Positions 47,916 through 57,508 are shown, counted from the first letter of the stretch. The stretch is DNA of 64,000 nt from Caldilineaceae bacterium (GCA_022842065.1 JALHQH010000002.1:158199-222198); one strand, 5' to 3'. A program made the numbers and translations. The notes: generated by a model from the sequence alone, not told the origin.

Positions 47916-48737
47916 ATGTCCACTAGAGAAACCATCATCCCCCTTTACACCGGTGTTGCCCCCGGTTCAGAAAGCTGGACCCACAGCGAACAGGAAAATT
48001 TCAGCCAGGCGTGGCAGACGCAGGTTGTCTTCAATGTCGCCGCCCCCACCCTGACTGTCTTTGCGCCGGAGCCGGCAAAAGCGAACGGCACCGCGGTCGT
48101 TATCTGCCCCGGCGGCGGCTTTCACGCGCTCTCGATTAACAGTGAAGGCTTTGACGTGGCTAAACGACTGGTCGCCGTGGGTGTCACCTGCTTCGTGTTG
48201 AAATACCGGCTGGTGCCCTGTCAAACCGACAACCCGGCGGCAGAGATGAGCGAAAAAGGTCAACGGATGGCGGCAGATGTGCAACCCATTATCCCCCTGG
48301 CCATGGCTGATGCGCAGGCGGCCCTCACCTATGTCCGCACCCATGCCACTGACTATGGCCTTGATCCAAGCCGCATTGGGATCATGGGCTTCTCCGCTGG
48401 TGGGACGGTGACCGCCGCGGCGATGTACAACTATACGGCGGTGAGCAAACCTGACTTTGCGGCGCCCATCTATCTGCAATACGAATGGGTGCCCAAAGTC
48501 GGAATCCCAATTGATGCCCCCCCGATCTTTGTGCTAGCGGCAACCGATGATCCACTGGGGTTGGCCCCGCACAGCGTAGCCCTCTACAACGACTGGACCA
48601 CTGCCGGCAAATCCGCCGAGTTACATCTCTACGCTACCGGCGGCCATGGCTTTGGCATGCGCACCCAAAATCTACCCGCCGACCGCTGGATTGAATTGTT
48701 TATTGATTGGCTGGGCATGCAGGGATTGTTGAAGTAG
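47916..48737 (+). CDS. Alpha/beta hydrolase, acetylxylan-esterase-like
   Basis: A 273-residue serine hydrolase of the BD-FAE / acetyl esterase type. The oxyanion motif VVICPGGGFHALS, nucleophile elbow GFSAGG (Ser about residue 155), Asp in AATDDPLG and His in ATGGHGFGM are all present and in the right order. No signal peptide, so cytoplasmic. It has its own upstream interval after the MFS terminator. Probable role: deacetylation or de-esterification of sugar-linked or small esters; the actual substrate is unknown. Confidence 0.88.
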   Translation: MSTRETIIPLYTGVAPGSESWTHSEQENFSQAWQTQVVFNVAAPTLTVFAPEPAKANGTAVVICPGGGFHALSINSEGFDVAKRLVAVGVTCFVLKYRLVPCQTDNPAAEMSEKGQRMAADVQPIIPLAMADAQAALTYVRTHATDYGLDPSRIGIMGFSAGGTVTAAAMYNYTAVSKPDFAAPIYLQYEWVPKVGIPIDAPPIFVLAATDDPLGLAPHSVALYNDWTTAGKSAELHLYATGGHGFGMRTQNLPADRWIELFIDWLGMQGLLK

Positions 48738-48930
48738 CGACGACTGACGACCAATCTTGCATACGATAAGAGTAGTAGCTGCTTCCCCAAATTTGCGCGT
48801 AACAGTAACACCGGCGGCGACGTGGCGAGTGAGCGTGGTGCCGATTACCAGACCGCGTCCAATTCGGTGTATCATGATAGCACCTATCTTACCCAGATCA
48901 TCTTACCGATCATAGAAAGCGACTAACCCA

Positions 48931-49908
48931 ATGAGTACTAACCCAACCTCAATCCTAGCCAAGCGCCCCTTGGGTTCAACCGGCTTCATGGTGACACCCA
49001 TTTGTGTCGGCGCCGCACCGCTGGGCGACATGCCCGAAACGTTCGCCTACAGCGTCCCTGAAGAGCAAGCGTTGGCCACCGTACGCGCAACCTTTAGCGG
49101 TGCGATCAATTTCCTCGACACCGCCGCCATCTATGGCTATGGCGAGAGTGAGCGGCGCATCGGCAAGGTGATCCGCGAACTGGGCGGCCTGCCCCAAGAT
49201 TTTGTCCTCGCCACCAAAGGCGACCGCGACCCGGAGACGAACAGCTTTAGCGGTGAACAGTTCAAACGCTCCGTCGCCGGTAGCCTGGAACGATTGGGCC
49301 TCGACCACCTGCAGTACGTCTACATCCACGACCCTGAGCATACCACCTTTGAAGATATCATGGGGCCCGATGGCGCGTTTGCAGCGTTACAGGCTTTCAA
49401 GGAGCAGGGGGTCATCGGCCATATTGGCATCTCCGGCGGGCCGATCAACATGCTGATCCGCTATGTGGAGACGGGCCTCTTTAGCGCCGTCGAAACCCAC
49501 AACCGCTACACGCTGATCAACCGGTCGGCGGCACCGCTGCTCGAGGTCTGTGCCAAACTTGGGGTGGCCGTCGTCAACGCCGCCCCGTATGGCAGTGGGA
49601 TGCTGGCCAAAGGGCCAGATGCCTATGCGCGCTACGCCTACCAGGATGCGCCGCCTGCAATTGTTGAACGGGCCCGCGGCCTCGCGGCGGTCTGTCAGGA
49701 ATTTGGGGTACCATTGGCCGCGGCGGCGCTGCAATTCTCGATGCGTGACCAGCGCGTCACCACGACCGTGGTCGGCATGACCAAGCCAGAACGAGTGCAA
49801 CAAACCTTGGATCTCGCCGCAGTGCCGCTGCCTGATGAAATTTGGGCACGCCTGGATGCGGTCGGCTATGATGCAGTTGATCCAGAAGCGGAGCGGTTCA
49901 AATCATGA
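48931..49908 (+). CDS. Aldo/keto reductase (aldose 1-dehydrogenase-like)
   Basis: A 325-residue (beta/alpha)8 oxidoreductase. LGSTGFMVTPICVGAAPLG is the usual start; the catalytic tetrad is visible as Asp in FLDTAAIYG, Tyr in the same motif, Lys in VLATKGD and His in YIHDPEH. The DTAAIYGYGESERRIG segment and long C-terminus resemble D-threo-aldose/L-fucose dehydrogenases. The gene overlaps the following DLH-like gene by 4 nt (ATGA), so the two are translationally coupled and may act together, for example on a sugar lactone. The 193 nt upstream hold no recognised element. Confidence 0.88.
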   Translation: MSTNPTSILAKRPLGSTGFMVTPICVGAAPLGDMPETFAYSVPEEQALATVRATFSGAINFLDTAAIYGYGESERRIGKVIRELGGLPQDFVLATKGDRDPETNSFSGEQFKRSVAGSLERLGLDHLQYVYIHDPEHTTFEDIMGPDGAFAALQAFKEQGVIGHIGISGGPINMLIRYVETGLFSAVETHNRYTLINRSAAPLLEVCAKLGVAVVNAAPYGSGMLAKGPDAYARYAYQDAPPAIVERARGLAAVCQEFGVPLAAAALQFSMRDQRVTTTVVGMTKPERVQQTLDLAAVPLPDEIWARLDAVGYDAVDPEAERFKS

Positions 49909-50810
49909 AATTACTCAAACGCATTGGTCTGGGTCTACTCATTCTGGTGTTGACCCTGGTTATCTTTCTGTTCGGCTCGATCATCGTGGACGGCTTCTTT
50001 AGCCAAGGCCGCGTCGGGCCCCTCACCAACATGAGTGTTACTGCCGCCGATGGGACAGAGCTTCGCGCGTACCTGGCCAAGCCGGATGGTGACGGCCCCT
50101 TCCCGGCGGTGATCATGGTCCACGAGTTCTATGGCCTGCGCCCCGAAATTCTGGGCAAAGCCGAAGCACTGGCCGACGAAGGTTACGTGGTAATTGCGCC
50201 AAACCTCTTTCGCAGCGGCACCACCAACTGGATCCCCCGTGCGATCTATCAGGTGATCACTGCGGACACGGCCCAAATTGACGCCGATACCGAAGCGGTA
50301 TATCAATGGTTGGCAACCCAGCCAGAGGTGCTGGCCGACCGGATTGCGATCATGGGCTTCTGTTTTGGCGGTGGTACGGCCTTGCGTTACAGTTTGAGTA
50401 ACAATCAGTTGGCCGCCACCGCGATCTTCTACGGCCAGGTGATCACCGACCCAGCCAAGTTACAGGCGCTCTCTGGGCCAGTATTGGGCATCTTCGGCGG
50501 TGCCGATGCCTCGATTCCCCTAGAGGAGGTCGCGGCGTTGCGCCAGGGCTTGGAGACCGCCGGTGTGCCCAACGAGATTACTGTTTACGAAGGGCAACCC
50601 CATGCCTTTGTCCAGAGTGTGACAGAGATCGCCAAAGGTGGTCCGCAACAGGAAGCGTGGCAGCAACTGTTGGCCTTCCTGCAACAGAATCTAAAAGAGG
50701 GCGTCGGTGCCACCCCTGCCCAACCGCTAAGTTATGCTGAAGCTGCGCGTGGCGAGTCTTCGTGGGGCTACCTTATGCGCCTGGCCTTGAGCCATTTGGG
50801 CCATATGTAG
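49905..50810 (+). CDS. Membrane-anchored dienelactone hydrolase family protein
   Basis: A 301-residue protein. Residues 5-30 are one hydrophobic segment (LGLLILVLTLVIFLFGSIIV), a membrane anchor or uncleaved signal. The rest is a DLH-fold domain: VIMVHEFYGLRPEI, nucleophile elbow GFCFGGGTA with Cys, GGADASIP with Asp, and QPHAF with His. These are the Cys-Asp-His triad residues of dienelactone hydrolases. Probably faces the outside of the cytoplasmic membrane. Translationally coupled to the aldo/keto reductase by the ATGA overlap. Confidence 0.88.
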   Translation: MKLLKRIGLGLLILVLTLVIFLFGSIIVDGFFSQGRVGPLTNMSVTAADGTELRAYLAKPDGDGPFPAVIMVHEFYGLRPEILGKAEALADEGYVVIAPNLFRSGTTNWIPRAIYQVITADTAQIDADTEAVYQWLATQPEVLADRIAIMGFCFGGGTALRYSLSNNQLAATAIFYGQVITDPAKLQALSGPVLGIFGGADASIPLEEVAALRQGLETAGVPNEITVYEGQPHAFVQSVTEIAKGGPQQEAWQQLLAFLQQNLKEGVGATPAQPLSYAEAARGESSWGYLMRLALSHLGHM

Positions 50811-50850
50811 ACGCCATTTTCGCGCATGGGGAGACAGTTACAAATTCACT

Positions 50851-52539
50851 ATGGCAGAAAGCGAAGAGAAAGCCACACCCAAAGTTGATACCCAGGGCGG
50901 TGCCAACATTCAAGGCCCTGTTCATGTGAATAAGGGTGATTTTGTGGGGCGCGATAAGATCTTTCAGATCGGCGCGCTCACCATTCCCTTTTGGCTCGCC
51001 TCAACGATTGGTATAACGCTCGTTATCGCGACCGTTGGCCTCATTGGCATTGCCGGTGGGGCTTGGGGTATAGTCTCGCAGCTTGCGGCAACACCGACAG
51101 CAACGCCCAAACCACCATTGCAAACCATGACCGGTGACTTCCGGATCATCGTTGCCCAATTTGGGGAAAAAGATGCCGAGGGCAAGCTGCATCCATCCGA
51201 ACTTGGCAATGAGATTAGCGCGTGGTTGGCGCGCCGCCTGAATCAGGAATTAACCAATGCCGAAGCGCAGACAAATTTGGGCACAGTTACGCTCTGGCAT
51301 GATAGTCTGAATAAGCCAGCAACGAATCCGGCGATTGGGCTGATCGCATCAAGTGAACAAGCAGAAAGATTAGCACGCGAGTGGAAGGCGATGATGGTCA
51401 TTTACGCCGTGCTCGCGCCGGTAGCAGATAATAATTCGGCCCGTGACTTACAGCTTGATTTCTACTATGCAGTCCAAAAAGTGCGCGATGAGCCGGATGT
51501 GGCGATTGGGCACCATCCCTTTGGGGCGGCGCTAGCGATTGCCTTTGAAGACGATCCGATCTTAGCGCGTGAAAAATTAGAGAGCAATCCAGATCTGTTA
51601 CAGCGGACCAAAGCGCTCGTTTGGCTGACTAAGGCGCTGACCAAGGAAGTGATCGATGAGCCGGTTGATGCATTAGCAATTTATCAGGAAGGTGAGCGCA
51701 GTTTGGCGGCGTGGGAAAATCCGGCAGCGCGCGCTGTTTTCTACTATTTTATGGGGCGCACAGCCCTGTTGCTTAAAGATCTTGCAGAGGCCGAGCGCGC
51801 GTTTACACAAGCACTTGTCGATGATCCCAACAACATCAAAGCGCATATTGGCTTGGGCAATTATTATTATACCCAGGCCCAACTCTATGCTGTGCGGCAA
51901 CAGCCCTTAGCAATTGAGCTAAACCAATGTACACTCGCCGCCACGGATGTGAATACCGTGGCGGCGACTTCAGGCAAGGTGCCCACCTCATTCGCACAAG
52001 CACAGGCAGCTTTGTTATCTGCCCAGGCGGAATATCAGCGGGCGATTACATTGGCCAATCAACCATTGGCGCAATCGCCCGCTAGCCAAGCTGTGGCACG
52101 GCTGATGTTGGGTAGTACCGATCGGCTGTTGGGTGAACTTTTAGTGATCGAATGTGGTGATTGTGCTACCAACGCTGAAAGCACCGTCGCCTTGCGCCAA
52201 CAGGCAACAGCGGTATTGCACCAAGCCGAGGAAAGCTATCGACAGAGCATCGAAACCTTTCAGCGTACACAAAAATATGATTTTTTAACGTTTACTTATC
52301 AAGGATTGGGGGCAACCCAACGCGCTTTGGGTCATTTGCAACAACTGCAAGCAGATCCCAAAGCTGCGGCGGCCTCATTTCAGCAAGCAATTCAATTTTA
52401 TCAAGCCTGTCTTGGCAACGAAGCGCGTAGCAGCGGCGAACAGGAAAGCGAATTTCAGCAGCGGATCAAGTGCTATTGCCGCACCTATGAACAAGAAGTG
52501 CAAAAATCATATATAGGCTTGGGCGGAGGAGACGGATAA
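50851..52539 (+). CDS. Membrane protein with GDFVGRD motif and C-terminal TPR-like repeats
   Basis: A 562-residue protein of unknown function. Residues 15-37 contain NIQGPVHVNKGDFVGRDKI, a motif I know from N-termini of NACHT-, TIR- and caspase-type conflict proteins of filamentous bacteria. One transmembrane helix follows (about 48-75), then a short Thr/Pro linker and an ABC-type substrate-like alpha/beta region (about 93-240; DFRIIVAQFGE). Residues about 270-550 hold tetratricopeptide-like helices (AVFYYFMGRTALLLKDLAEAERAFTQAL). The TPR part should sit outside or at the membrane and bind proteins. Followed 21 nt later by a secreted SH3 protein, probably one transcript. Confidence 0.8.
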   Translation: MAESEEKATPKVDTQGGANIQGPVHVNKGDFVGRDKIFQIGALTIPFWLASTIGITLVIATVGLIGIAGGAWGIVSQLAATPTATPKPPLQTMTGDFRIIVAQFGEKDAEGKLHPSELGNEISAWLARRLNQELTNAEAQTNLGTVTLWHDSLNKPATNPAIGLIASSEQAERLAREWKAMMVIYAVLAPVADNNSARDLQLDFYYAVQKVRDEPDVAIGHHPFGAALAIAFEDDPILAREKLESNPDLLQRTKALVWLTKALTKEVIDEPVDALAIYQEGERSLAAWENPAARAVFYYFMGRTALLLKDLAEAERAFTQALVDDPNNIKAHIGLGNYYYTQAQLYAVRQQPLAIELNQCTLAATDVNTVAATSGKVPTSFAQAQAALLSAQAEYQRAITLANQPLAQSPASQAVARLMLGSTDRLLGELLVIECGDCATNAESTVALRQQATAVLHQAEESYRQSIETFQRTQKYDFLTFTYQGLGATQRALGHLQQLQADPKAAAASFQQAIQFYQACLGNEARSSGEQESEFQQRIKCYCRTYEQEVQKSYIGLGGGDG

Positions 52540-52560
52540 AACGGATAAAGGAACAGACGG

Positions 52561-53907
52561 ATGAATTACCAAAGTAGAATCACCATCGGTTTGAGCAGAA
52601 CATTGTTTGCAATCGCATTGTTGATCGTGTTTGCGGTAACAGCGACAACGCGCCAAGCTATCGCTGCCGGGATTTCCTGTAAAGTGCAAGCACCCAATGG
52701 CTTACGTTTGCGTGAAGGGCCAGGTGCAACCTATGCCGTCAAGCAGGTCCTCAGCAATGGCCTAACCGTCAGCGCCAGTGCAACGAATCGGGATCGCAAA
52801 TGGCTCTATATCACGGCAGCTAGCAACAACGGTTGGGCAAGTGCCAGTTTCCTTGTCTGTGACGACGAGGTAGATTCACTACCGGTGCAGGCCGCGCCAC
52901 CGACGCCGACCGCCACCCCTGTGAAGCGCGGCCCCACCCCAACCGCCACCCCCTTTGCCGTCAGCTATACCGATGCGCCTAACACCGATGGCAATCCGGA
53001 TGACCTGGAGGGCCGGCTGCTGATTCCGCACAACGCAATTGTCGCGAACAGCACGATTCCGATCTTTCGTGATTGGTTTGTCTTTCAGCTTGATGTGCGC
53101 GATCCTGACGCGTCCGCCGACAACGGTATTCGCAGCGTTGAATTTCGGATTGTCGACGATGAGGGCAACGAAGTCTATACAAACATAGAAAATTCCGCCC
53201 CTTATTGTGTCTTCCCGAATCAAACGGCTGAATGTAACCAGATCTGGTCATTTGCCCAAAGCGGCTATCGTTGGCCCTTACCGGGCGAAAATACGGTGCG
53301 CCCTTCGGCCAATCCAATCAACTATAATACCGTCTATCGCGCCTATCTGACGGCAAGCACAAAAGATGATAGCAAAGAAGGTAACTGGAATTTCCGTTTC
53401 CGGATCATCCCTGCTGGGGTACCTGCTTATGCGGTCTATACCGTCCCTTCCAGCAATTTCAACCGCAGTCCTGATCCTTCCTTTGAGGGTGAAGTACGTA
53501 TCCAAAGTGACACTTTGGCCGATCTTGATATTAACGGTCCGGTGCCACTTTTTAACAAGCGCATGGTCTTTCAGTTGGTCATTGGCAACGATGGTAAAGG
53601 CACAGATGGTGCCGGCGTTGGTTCGGTGGAATTCGTCATCACCGAGCAGGATAGTGGCAATGTCGTTTATCAGCGGCTCGAACGTCAGGCACCTTATTGT
53701 CTTTGGAGCAACAATGAAGCATATTGTGACCAGATCTGGGATTTTGCCAAGACCAACTTTTTCTGGCCACAGGCTAATCAAAGTCCGCTTACAGCCGGAC
53801 CATTTCCACTACAGACCGCGCTAGAATATATTGTAACGATGGATGTGACCGATACGGCAGGCAACACCGTCGGTCAGTGGGAATTTTCGCTGGAAGCCAT
53901 CCGCTAA
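52561..53907 (+). CDS. Secreted SH3-domain protein with duplicated C-terminal module
   Basis: A 448-residue protein with an N-terminal signal peptide (hydrophobic core about 13-30, cleavage probably near AIA-AG). Residues about 36-98 are a bacterial SH3 domain (PNGLRLREGPGATYAVKQVL, WLYITAASNNGWAS). A Thr-Pro linker (ATPVKRGPTPTATP) leads to two copies of a module of about 140 residues: both have SVEFxI, then APYCxF/W, then ECNQIWSFA or YCDQIWDFA and a WP motif. The paired Cys in each copy suggest disulfides outside the cell. Likely a wall- or surface-binding protein; the module is not one I recognise. Confidence 0.83.
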   Translation: MNYQSRITIGLSRTLFAIALLIVFAVTATTRQAIAAGISCKVQAPNGLRLREGPGATYAVKQVLSNGLTVSASATNRDRKWLYITAASNNGWASASFLVCDDEVDSLPVQAAPPTPTATPVKRGPTPTATPFAVSYTDAPNTDGNPDDLEGRLLIPHNAIVANSTIPIFRDWFVFQLDVRDPDASADNGIRSVEFRIVDDEGNEVYTNIENSAPYCVFPNQTAECNQIWSFAQSGYRWPLPGENTVRPSANPINYNTVYRAYLTASTKDDSKEGNWNFRFRIIPAGVPAYAVYTVPSSNFNRSPDPSFEGEVRIQSDTLADLDINGPVPLFNKRMVFQLVIGNDGKGTDGAGVGSVEFVITEQDSGNVVYQRLERQAPYCLWSNNEAYCDQIWDFAKTNFFWPQANQSPLTAGPFPLQTALEYIVTMDVTDTAGNTVGQWEFSLEAIR

Positions 53908-53968
53908 AAATTGTTCTTGCCTTGAGGAATACCCAGTCGTCCCGCAACAGAACACGAACGAGCGTAAT

Positions 53969-55387
53969 ATGACACCAGAAGAATTTCGCCAAGCTGGTCA
54001 TCAATTAATTGATTGGGTCGCTGATTTTCGGGCAGGCATCGCCACCCAGCCGGTGATGGCCCAAGTGGCACCGGGGGCGATCAAAGCGGCGTTACCGGCC
54101 ACACCGCCCCAAGAGCCCGCCACCTTTGACCAGATCTTACAGGATGTGGAGCAGCTCTTGCTGCCCGGTCTGTCCCATTTTCAACACCCACGCTTCTTTG
54201 GCTACTTTCCGTCCAATAGCCTCCTTTCCAGTGTCTTGGGCGACTATCTCAGCACCGGCCTCGGTGCCCTGGGCCTCTCATGGCAGTCGGCCCCGGCCCT
54301 GACGGAACTGGAAGAGGTTGCCACCGACTGGCTGCGCCAGATGGTTGGGCTCTCCGCGGCCTGGGAGGGAGTGATTCAAGATACCGCCTCGACCAGCACC
54401 TTGCTGGCACTCATCTGTGCCCGCGAGCGGAGCAGCGACTATGGCTTGGCCGGCGGCGGTTTACAGGCGCAAAGCAAACCGTTGATGATCTATGTCTCTG
54501 AATATAGCCACAGTTCGGTAAACAAAGCTGCGCTCTTGGCCGGCTTTGGGCGTGACAATGTGCGGGTGATTGGGGTGGATGAGGGGTTCGCCCTTGATCC
54601 GGACGCGCTTGAAGCTGCGATCACCGGGGATCTGGCGGCGGGGTATCAACCCTGTGCCGTCGTGGCCACCACCGGCACGACGACGACCACGGCACTCGAT
54701 CCGATCGCAGCGATGGCGGCAATTGCCCAGCGCTACGGCCTCTGGCTGCATGTCGATGCTGCGCTCGCCGGCTCGGCGATGATCCTGCCCGAGTGTCGCT
54801 GGATGTGGGCGGGCATTGAAGGGGCGGACTCGCTGGTGATCAATCCGCACAAATGGCTGGGCGCGGCCTTTGACTGTACGCTCTACTACGTGCGCGATCC
54901 CCAACATCTGATCCGGGTGATGGGCACCAACCCCAGTTATCTGCAAAGCGCGGCGGATAGCCAGGTGAAGAATTACCGCGATTGGGGGATTCCCCTGGGG
55001 CGGCGCTTCCGGGCGTTGAAGCTTTGGACGCTGATTCGCGAACAAGGCGTCAGTGGGTTACAAAGCCGCTTACGCCGCGATCTCGCCAATGCCCAATGGT
55101 TCAAAACGGCGGTTGAGCAGCGCCCTGATTGGCAAGTGTTGGCTCCCGTGCCCTTGCAGACGATCTGTATTCGCCATACGCCGACCGGGTTGCGTGCTGA
55201 GGCATTGGATCGGCACACACTGGCCTGGTGCGACGCGGTCAACCGCTCCGGCGAAGCCTATCTCACCCCGGCCACCCTAGCGGGGCGCTGGATGGTGCGT
55301 GTCAGCATCGGCGCTTACCCCACCGAATTGGCCGATGTACAGGCGGCGTGGCGTTTGATCTATCAGACGGCAGAAGAACTAGAGTAG
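53969..55387 (+). CDS. Pyridoxal-phosphate-dependent aromatic L-amino acid decarboxylase family
   Basis: A 472-residue group II decarboxylase. Visible: HPRFFGYFPSNSLLSSVLGD, TASTSTLLALICARE, YSHSSVNKAA (PLP-stacking His), HVDAALAGSA (Asp pairing with the pyridine N) and the PLP Lys295 in NPHKWLG. These match DOPA/tryptophan/tyrosine decarboxylases. It should convert an aromatic amino acid to the amine. It ends 11 nt before the Gfo/Idh/MocA gene, so they are probably co-transcribed. Its exact amino acid preference cannot be read from the sequence. Confidence 0.9.
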   Translation: MTPEEFRQAGHQLIDWVADFRAGIATQPVMAQVAPGAIKAALPATPPQEPATFDQILQDVEQLLLPGLSHFQHPRFFGYFPSNSLLSSVLGDYLSTGLGALGLSWQSAPALTELEEVATDWLRQMVGLSAAWEGVIQDTASTSTLLALICARERSSDYGLAGGGLQAQSKPLMIYVSEYSHSSVNKAALLAGFGRDNVRVIGVDEGFALDPDALEAAITGDLAAGYQPCAVVATTGTTTTTALDPIAAMAAIAQRYGLWLHVDAALAGSAMILPECRWMWAGIEGADSLVINPHKWLGAAFDCTLYYVRDPQHLIRVMGTNPSYLQSAADSQVKNYRDWGIPLGRRFRALKLWTLIREQGVSGLQSRLRRDLANAQWFKTAVEQRPDWQVLAPVPLQTICIRHTPTGLRAEALDRHTLAWCDAVNRSGEAYLTPATLAGRWMVRVSIGAYPTELADVQAAWRLIYQTAEELE

Positions 55388-55398
55388 AGAGCAGTAGC

Positions 55399-56439
55399 TT
55401 GAGCAAAGTACGACTGGCAGTTATCGGCGCGGGCCTGATCGGCAAGCGCCACATTGAACTGGTGATGGCCGAGCCGGCCTGTGAACTGATCGCCATCTGT
55501 GATGCCGATCCTGGGGCTTCAGCCTTGGCAACGACCTACGGGACACGTTTCTTTGCCGATTATGCGACGATGTTGGCAGCGGTTGCCCTTGACGGCGTCA
55601 TCATTGCCACGCCGACCAATCTGCATACCACAGTGGGCATTGCCTGTGCCGAGCGCGGGCTGCCGCTACTTGTGGAAAAGCCGATTGCCCAGAGCGTAGC
55701 CGATGCCCAGCGGCTGTTGACCGCTGCTGACATAAATGGCGTCCCGGTGCTCGTTGGTCATCACCGACGGCACAATCCACTGGTCCAACAGGCCAGGGCG
55801 TTGATTCAACAGGGGGCGTTGGGGCGACTCGTTGGGGTCTCGGCCCTTTTTACGTTGTTGAAACCGGCTGACTACTACAACGTCACCTGGCGCAAAGAAC
55901 CCGGCGGCCCAGTGCTGATCAATCTGATCCACGATATCGACAACCTGCGCTACATCTGTGGCGAGATCGAGCGGGTCTACGGTATGACGAGCAAGCAAAC
56001 GCGTGGCTTTGCGGTGGAGGATAGCGCGGCCATCACCTTGCAGTTTACCAGCGGTGCGCTGGGTACCATCTTTGTCTCCGACACGGCGGCCGCCCCGTGG
56101 TCCTATGAATTAACCAGCGGCGAGAACCCTGCGTATCCATCGACCGGGCAGGATTGTTACCATTTCTATGGTACCGCCGGCGCGCTCGCCTTTCCCTCGC
56201 TGCGCCATTGGCATTACCCCGATCCACAGCAGGCTGGTTGGTATGCGCCACTGGCGTGTGATCAGATCGAGGTCACCCCGGAGGAGCCGCTGGCCGCGCA
56301 ACTACGGCACTTCTGTCAGGTCATTCGCGGTGAGGCAACACCACTGGTCAGTGGCCTGGAAGGGCTAAAGACCCTTGCCGCCACCCTTGCTGTACTCGAA
56401 TCAGCCCAAAGTCAATCGCCGGTGCAGTTAGCGCAATAG
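55399..56439 (+). CDS. Gfo/Idh/MocA family NAD(P)-dependent oxidoreductase
   Basis: A 346-residue dehydrogenase. The Rossmann motif AVIGAGLIGKRHIELV starts near residue 5; EKPIAQSVADA carries the Lys of the family's EKP motif; VGHHRRHNPLV and NLIHDIDNLRYICGE contain the substrate-site residues, with His-Asp typical of the catalytic dyad region. I prefer the TTG at 55399 (SKVRLAVIGAG follows at once and AGAGAG lies upstream); the longer frame starting at 55228 would overlap the decarboxylase. It may act on a sugar or inositol-type substrate. Next gene after 62 nt is a CitE-like lyase. Confidence 0.88.
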   Translation: MSKVRLAVIGAGLIGKRHIELVMAEPACELIAICDADPGASALATTYGTRFFADYATMLAAVALDGVIIATPTNLHTTVGIACAERGLPLLVEKPIAQSVADAQRLLTAADINGVPVLVGHHRRHNPLVQQARALIQQGALGRLVGVSALFTLLKPADYYNVTWRKEPGGPVLINLIHDIDNLRYICGEIERVYGMTSKQTRGFAVEDSAAITLQFTSGALGTIFVSDTAAAPWSYELTSGENPAYPSTGQDCYHFYGTAGALAFPSLRHWHYPDPQQAGWYAPLACDQIEVTPEEPLAAQLRHFCQVIRGEATPLVSGLEGLKTLAATLAVLESAQSQSPVQLAQ

Positions 56440-56501
56440 GCGAATCAATTCGCCGCAACCAAAACAAAGTCCACTTGCGTGGACTGAACGACCGAAACCC
56501 T

Positions 56502-57434
56502 ATGAACCAAACCATTCGTCTTACTCGTTCCATGCTCTTTGTCCCCGCCTCCCGACCGGATATGATCGAAAAGGCAACGCGCAGTCTCGCCGATGCGATC
56601 TGTCTTGATCTCGAAGATGCTGTGGCCCCTGAGAGTAAGGCTGCCAGCCGCGCGCATATCGTACAGGCGTTGCAAACCCTCGACTTTGGTTCCCGCGTGC
56701 GCATGGTGCGCGTCAACGCGCTGGACACCGAGTTTGCCTATCGCGATATTGTTGAGGTTGTCGAGCAGGCCGGCGCGCAGATTGACTTGATCATGCTCCC
56801 CAAAGTGCAGTCGCCGCGTGATGTCCACTTTCTCGAGACGCTGCTCACCCAGATTGAGCTGCACCTGGGACTGCCCCATCGGATTGGCATTGAGGCACAG
56901 ATCGAGACGGCCAGCGGTTTTCTCTGGGCGCGCGAGATTGCCCAGAGTTCCGACCGTCTGGAAGCACTGATCTTTGGCCCTGGTGACTATGCCGCGTCCA
57001 TGCAGATGCCGCTCACCGACATCGGCGCGCTGGACGAGCATGATGCCCTTTACCCCGGCCACCGCTGGCACGCGGTGATGCACATAATTGTCGCCGCGGC
57101 CCGTGCCAATGGCTTACGCTGTATGGATGGTCCCTACGCCAATTTTCGCAATGAAGCGGGCTTGACTGAGGTTACCAAGATTGCTAGAGCGTTAGGTTTT
57201 GACGGCAAACAGTGTATCCACCCGGCCCAACTGGCCACGGTCAACACGATCTTTGCGCCGGCAACGGCCGAGGTGGCGCGGGCAGAAGCGGTGGTCAATG
57301 CCTATGAACAAGCGATGGCCGCCGGTAAGGGCGCGATCAGCTTGGATGGGAAGATGATCGACGCCGCCAATCTGCGCATGGCACAGGCCGTGTTGACCCG
57401 TCAGCAGCTGATCGAGCAAGCGAACGGAGGCTGA
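56502..57434 (+). CDS. HpcH/HpaI aldolase family, CitE-like lyase
   Basis: A 310-residue TIM-barrel lyase of the citrate lyase beta-subunit / malyl-CoA lyase group. SMLFVPASRPDMIEKA, CLDLEDAVAPESK (metal-binding Asp/Glu), MVRVNALDT, MLPKVQSP, IEAQIETASG, LIFGPGDYAA and GFDGKQCIHPAQL are all family motifs. It would cleave or form a beta-hydroxyacyl-CoA (citryl-, malyl- or methylmalyl-like). No CitF/CitD partners are present, which favours a stand-alone lyase. ATG at 56502 fits the conserved start better than the in-frame TTG at 56475. Its stop codon lies inside a 31-bp perfect inverted repeat. Confidence 0.88.
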   Translation: MNQTIRLTRSMLFVPASRPDMIEKATRSLADAICLDLEDAVAPESKAASRAHIVQALQTLDFGSRVRMVRVNALDTEFAYRDIVEVVEQAGAQIDLIMLPKVQSPRDVHFLETLLTQIELHLGLPHRIGIEAQIETASGFLWAREIAQSSDRLEALIFGPGDYAASMQMPLTDIGALDEHDALYPGHRWHAVMHIIVAAARANGLRCMDGPYANFRNEAGLTEVTKIARALGFDGKQCIHPAQLATVNTIFAPATAEVARAEAVVNAYEQAMAAGKGAISLDGKMIDAANLRMAQAVLTRQQLIEQANGG

Positions 57435-57488
57435 GCTTGTCGAAGCCGAAGTGTGGCCACTTCGGCTTCGACAAGCTCAGCCTCCGTT
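57423..57488. repeat. Perfect 31-bp palindromic repeat between convergent genes
   Basis: Arms 57423-57453 and 57458-57488 are exact inverted repeats with a TGGC loop; the core is CTGAGCTTGTCGAAGCC, a palindromic motif seen dispersed in many high-GC genomes. The CitE stop (57432-57434) is inside the left arm. It lies between convergent genes and can work as a bidirectional terminator, though no T-tract is present. Confidence 0.9.
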
Positions 57489-57508
57489 GATCACCCTGTC
57501 CATACCCC

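Noticed and set aside
55228..55398. N-terminal extension of the Gfo/Idh/MocA protein
   Set aside because: It overlaps the decarboxylase gene in another frame and lacks conservation; the Rossmann motif begins right after the TTG at 55399.
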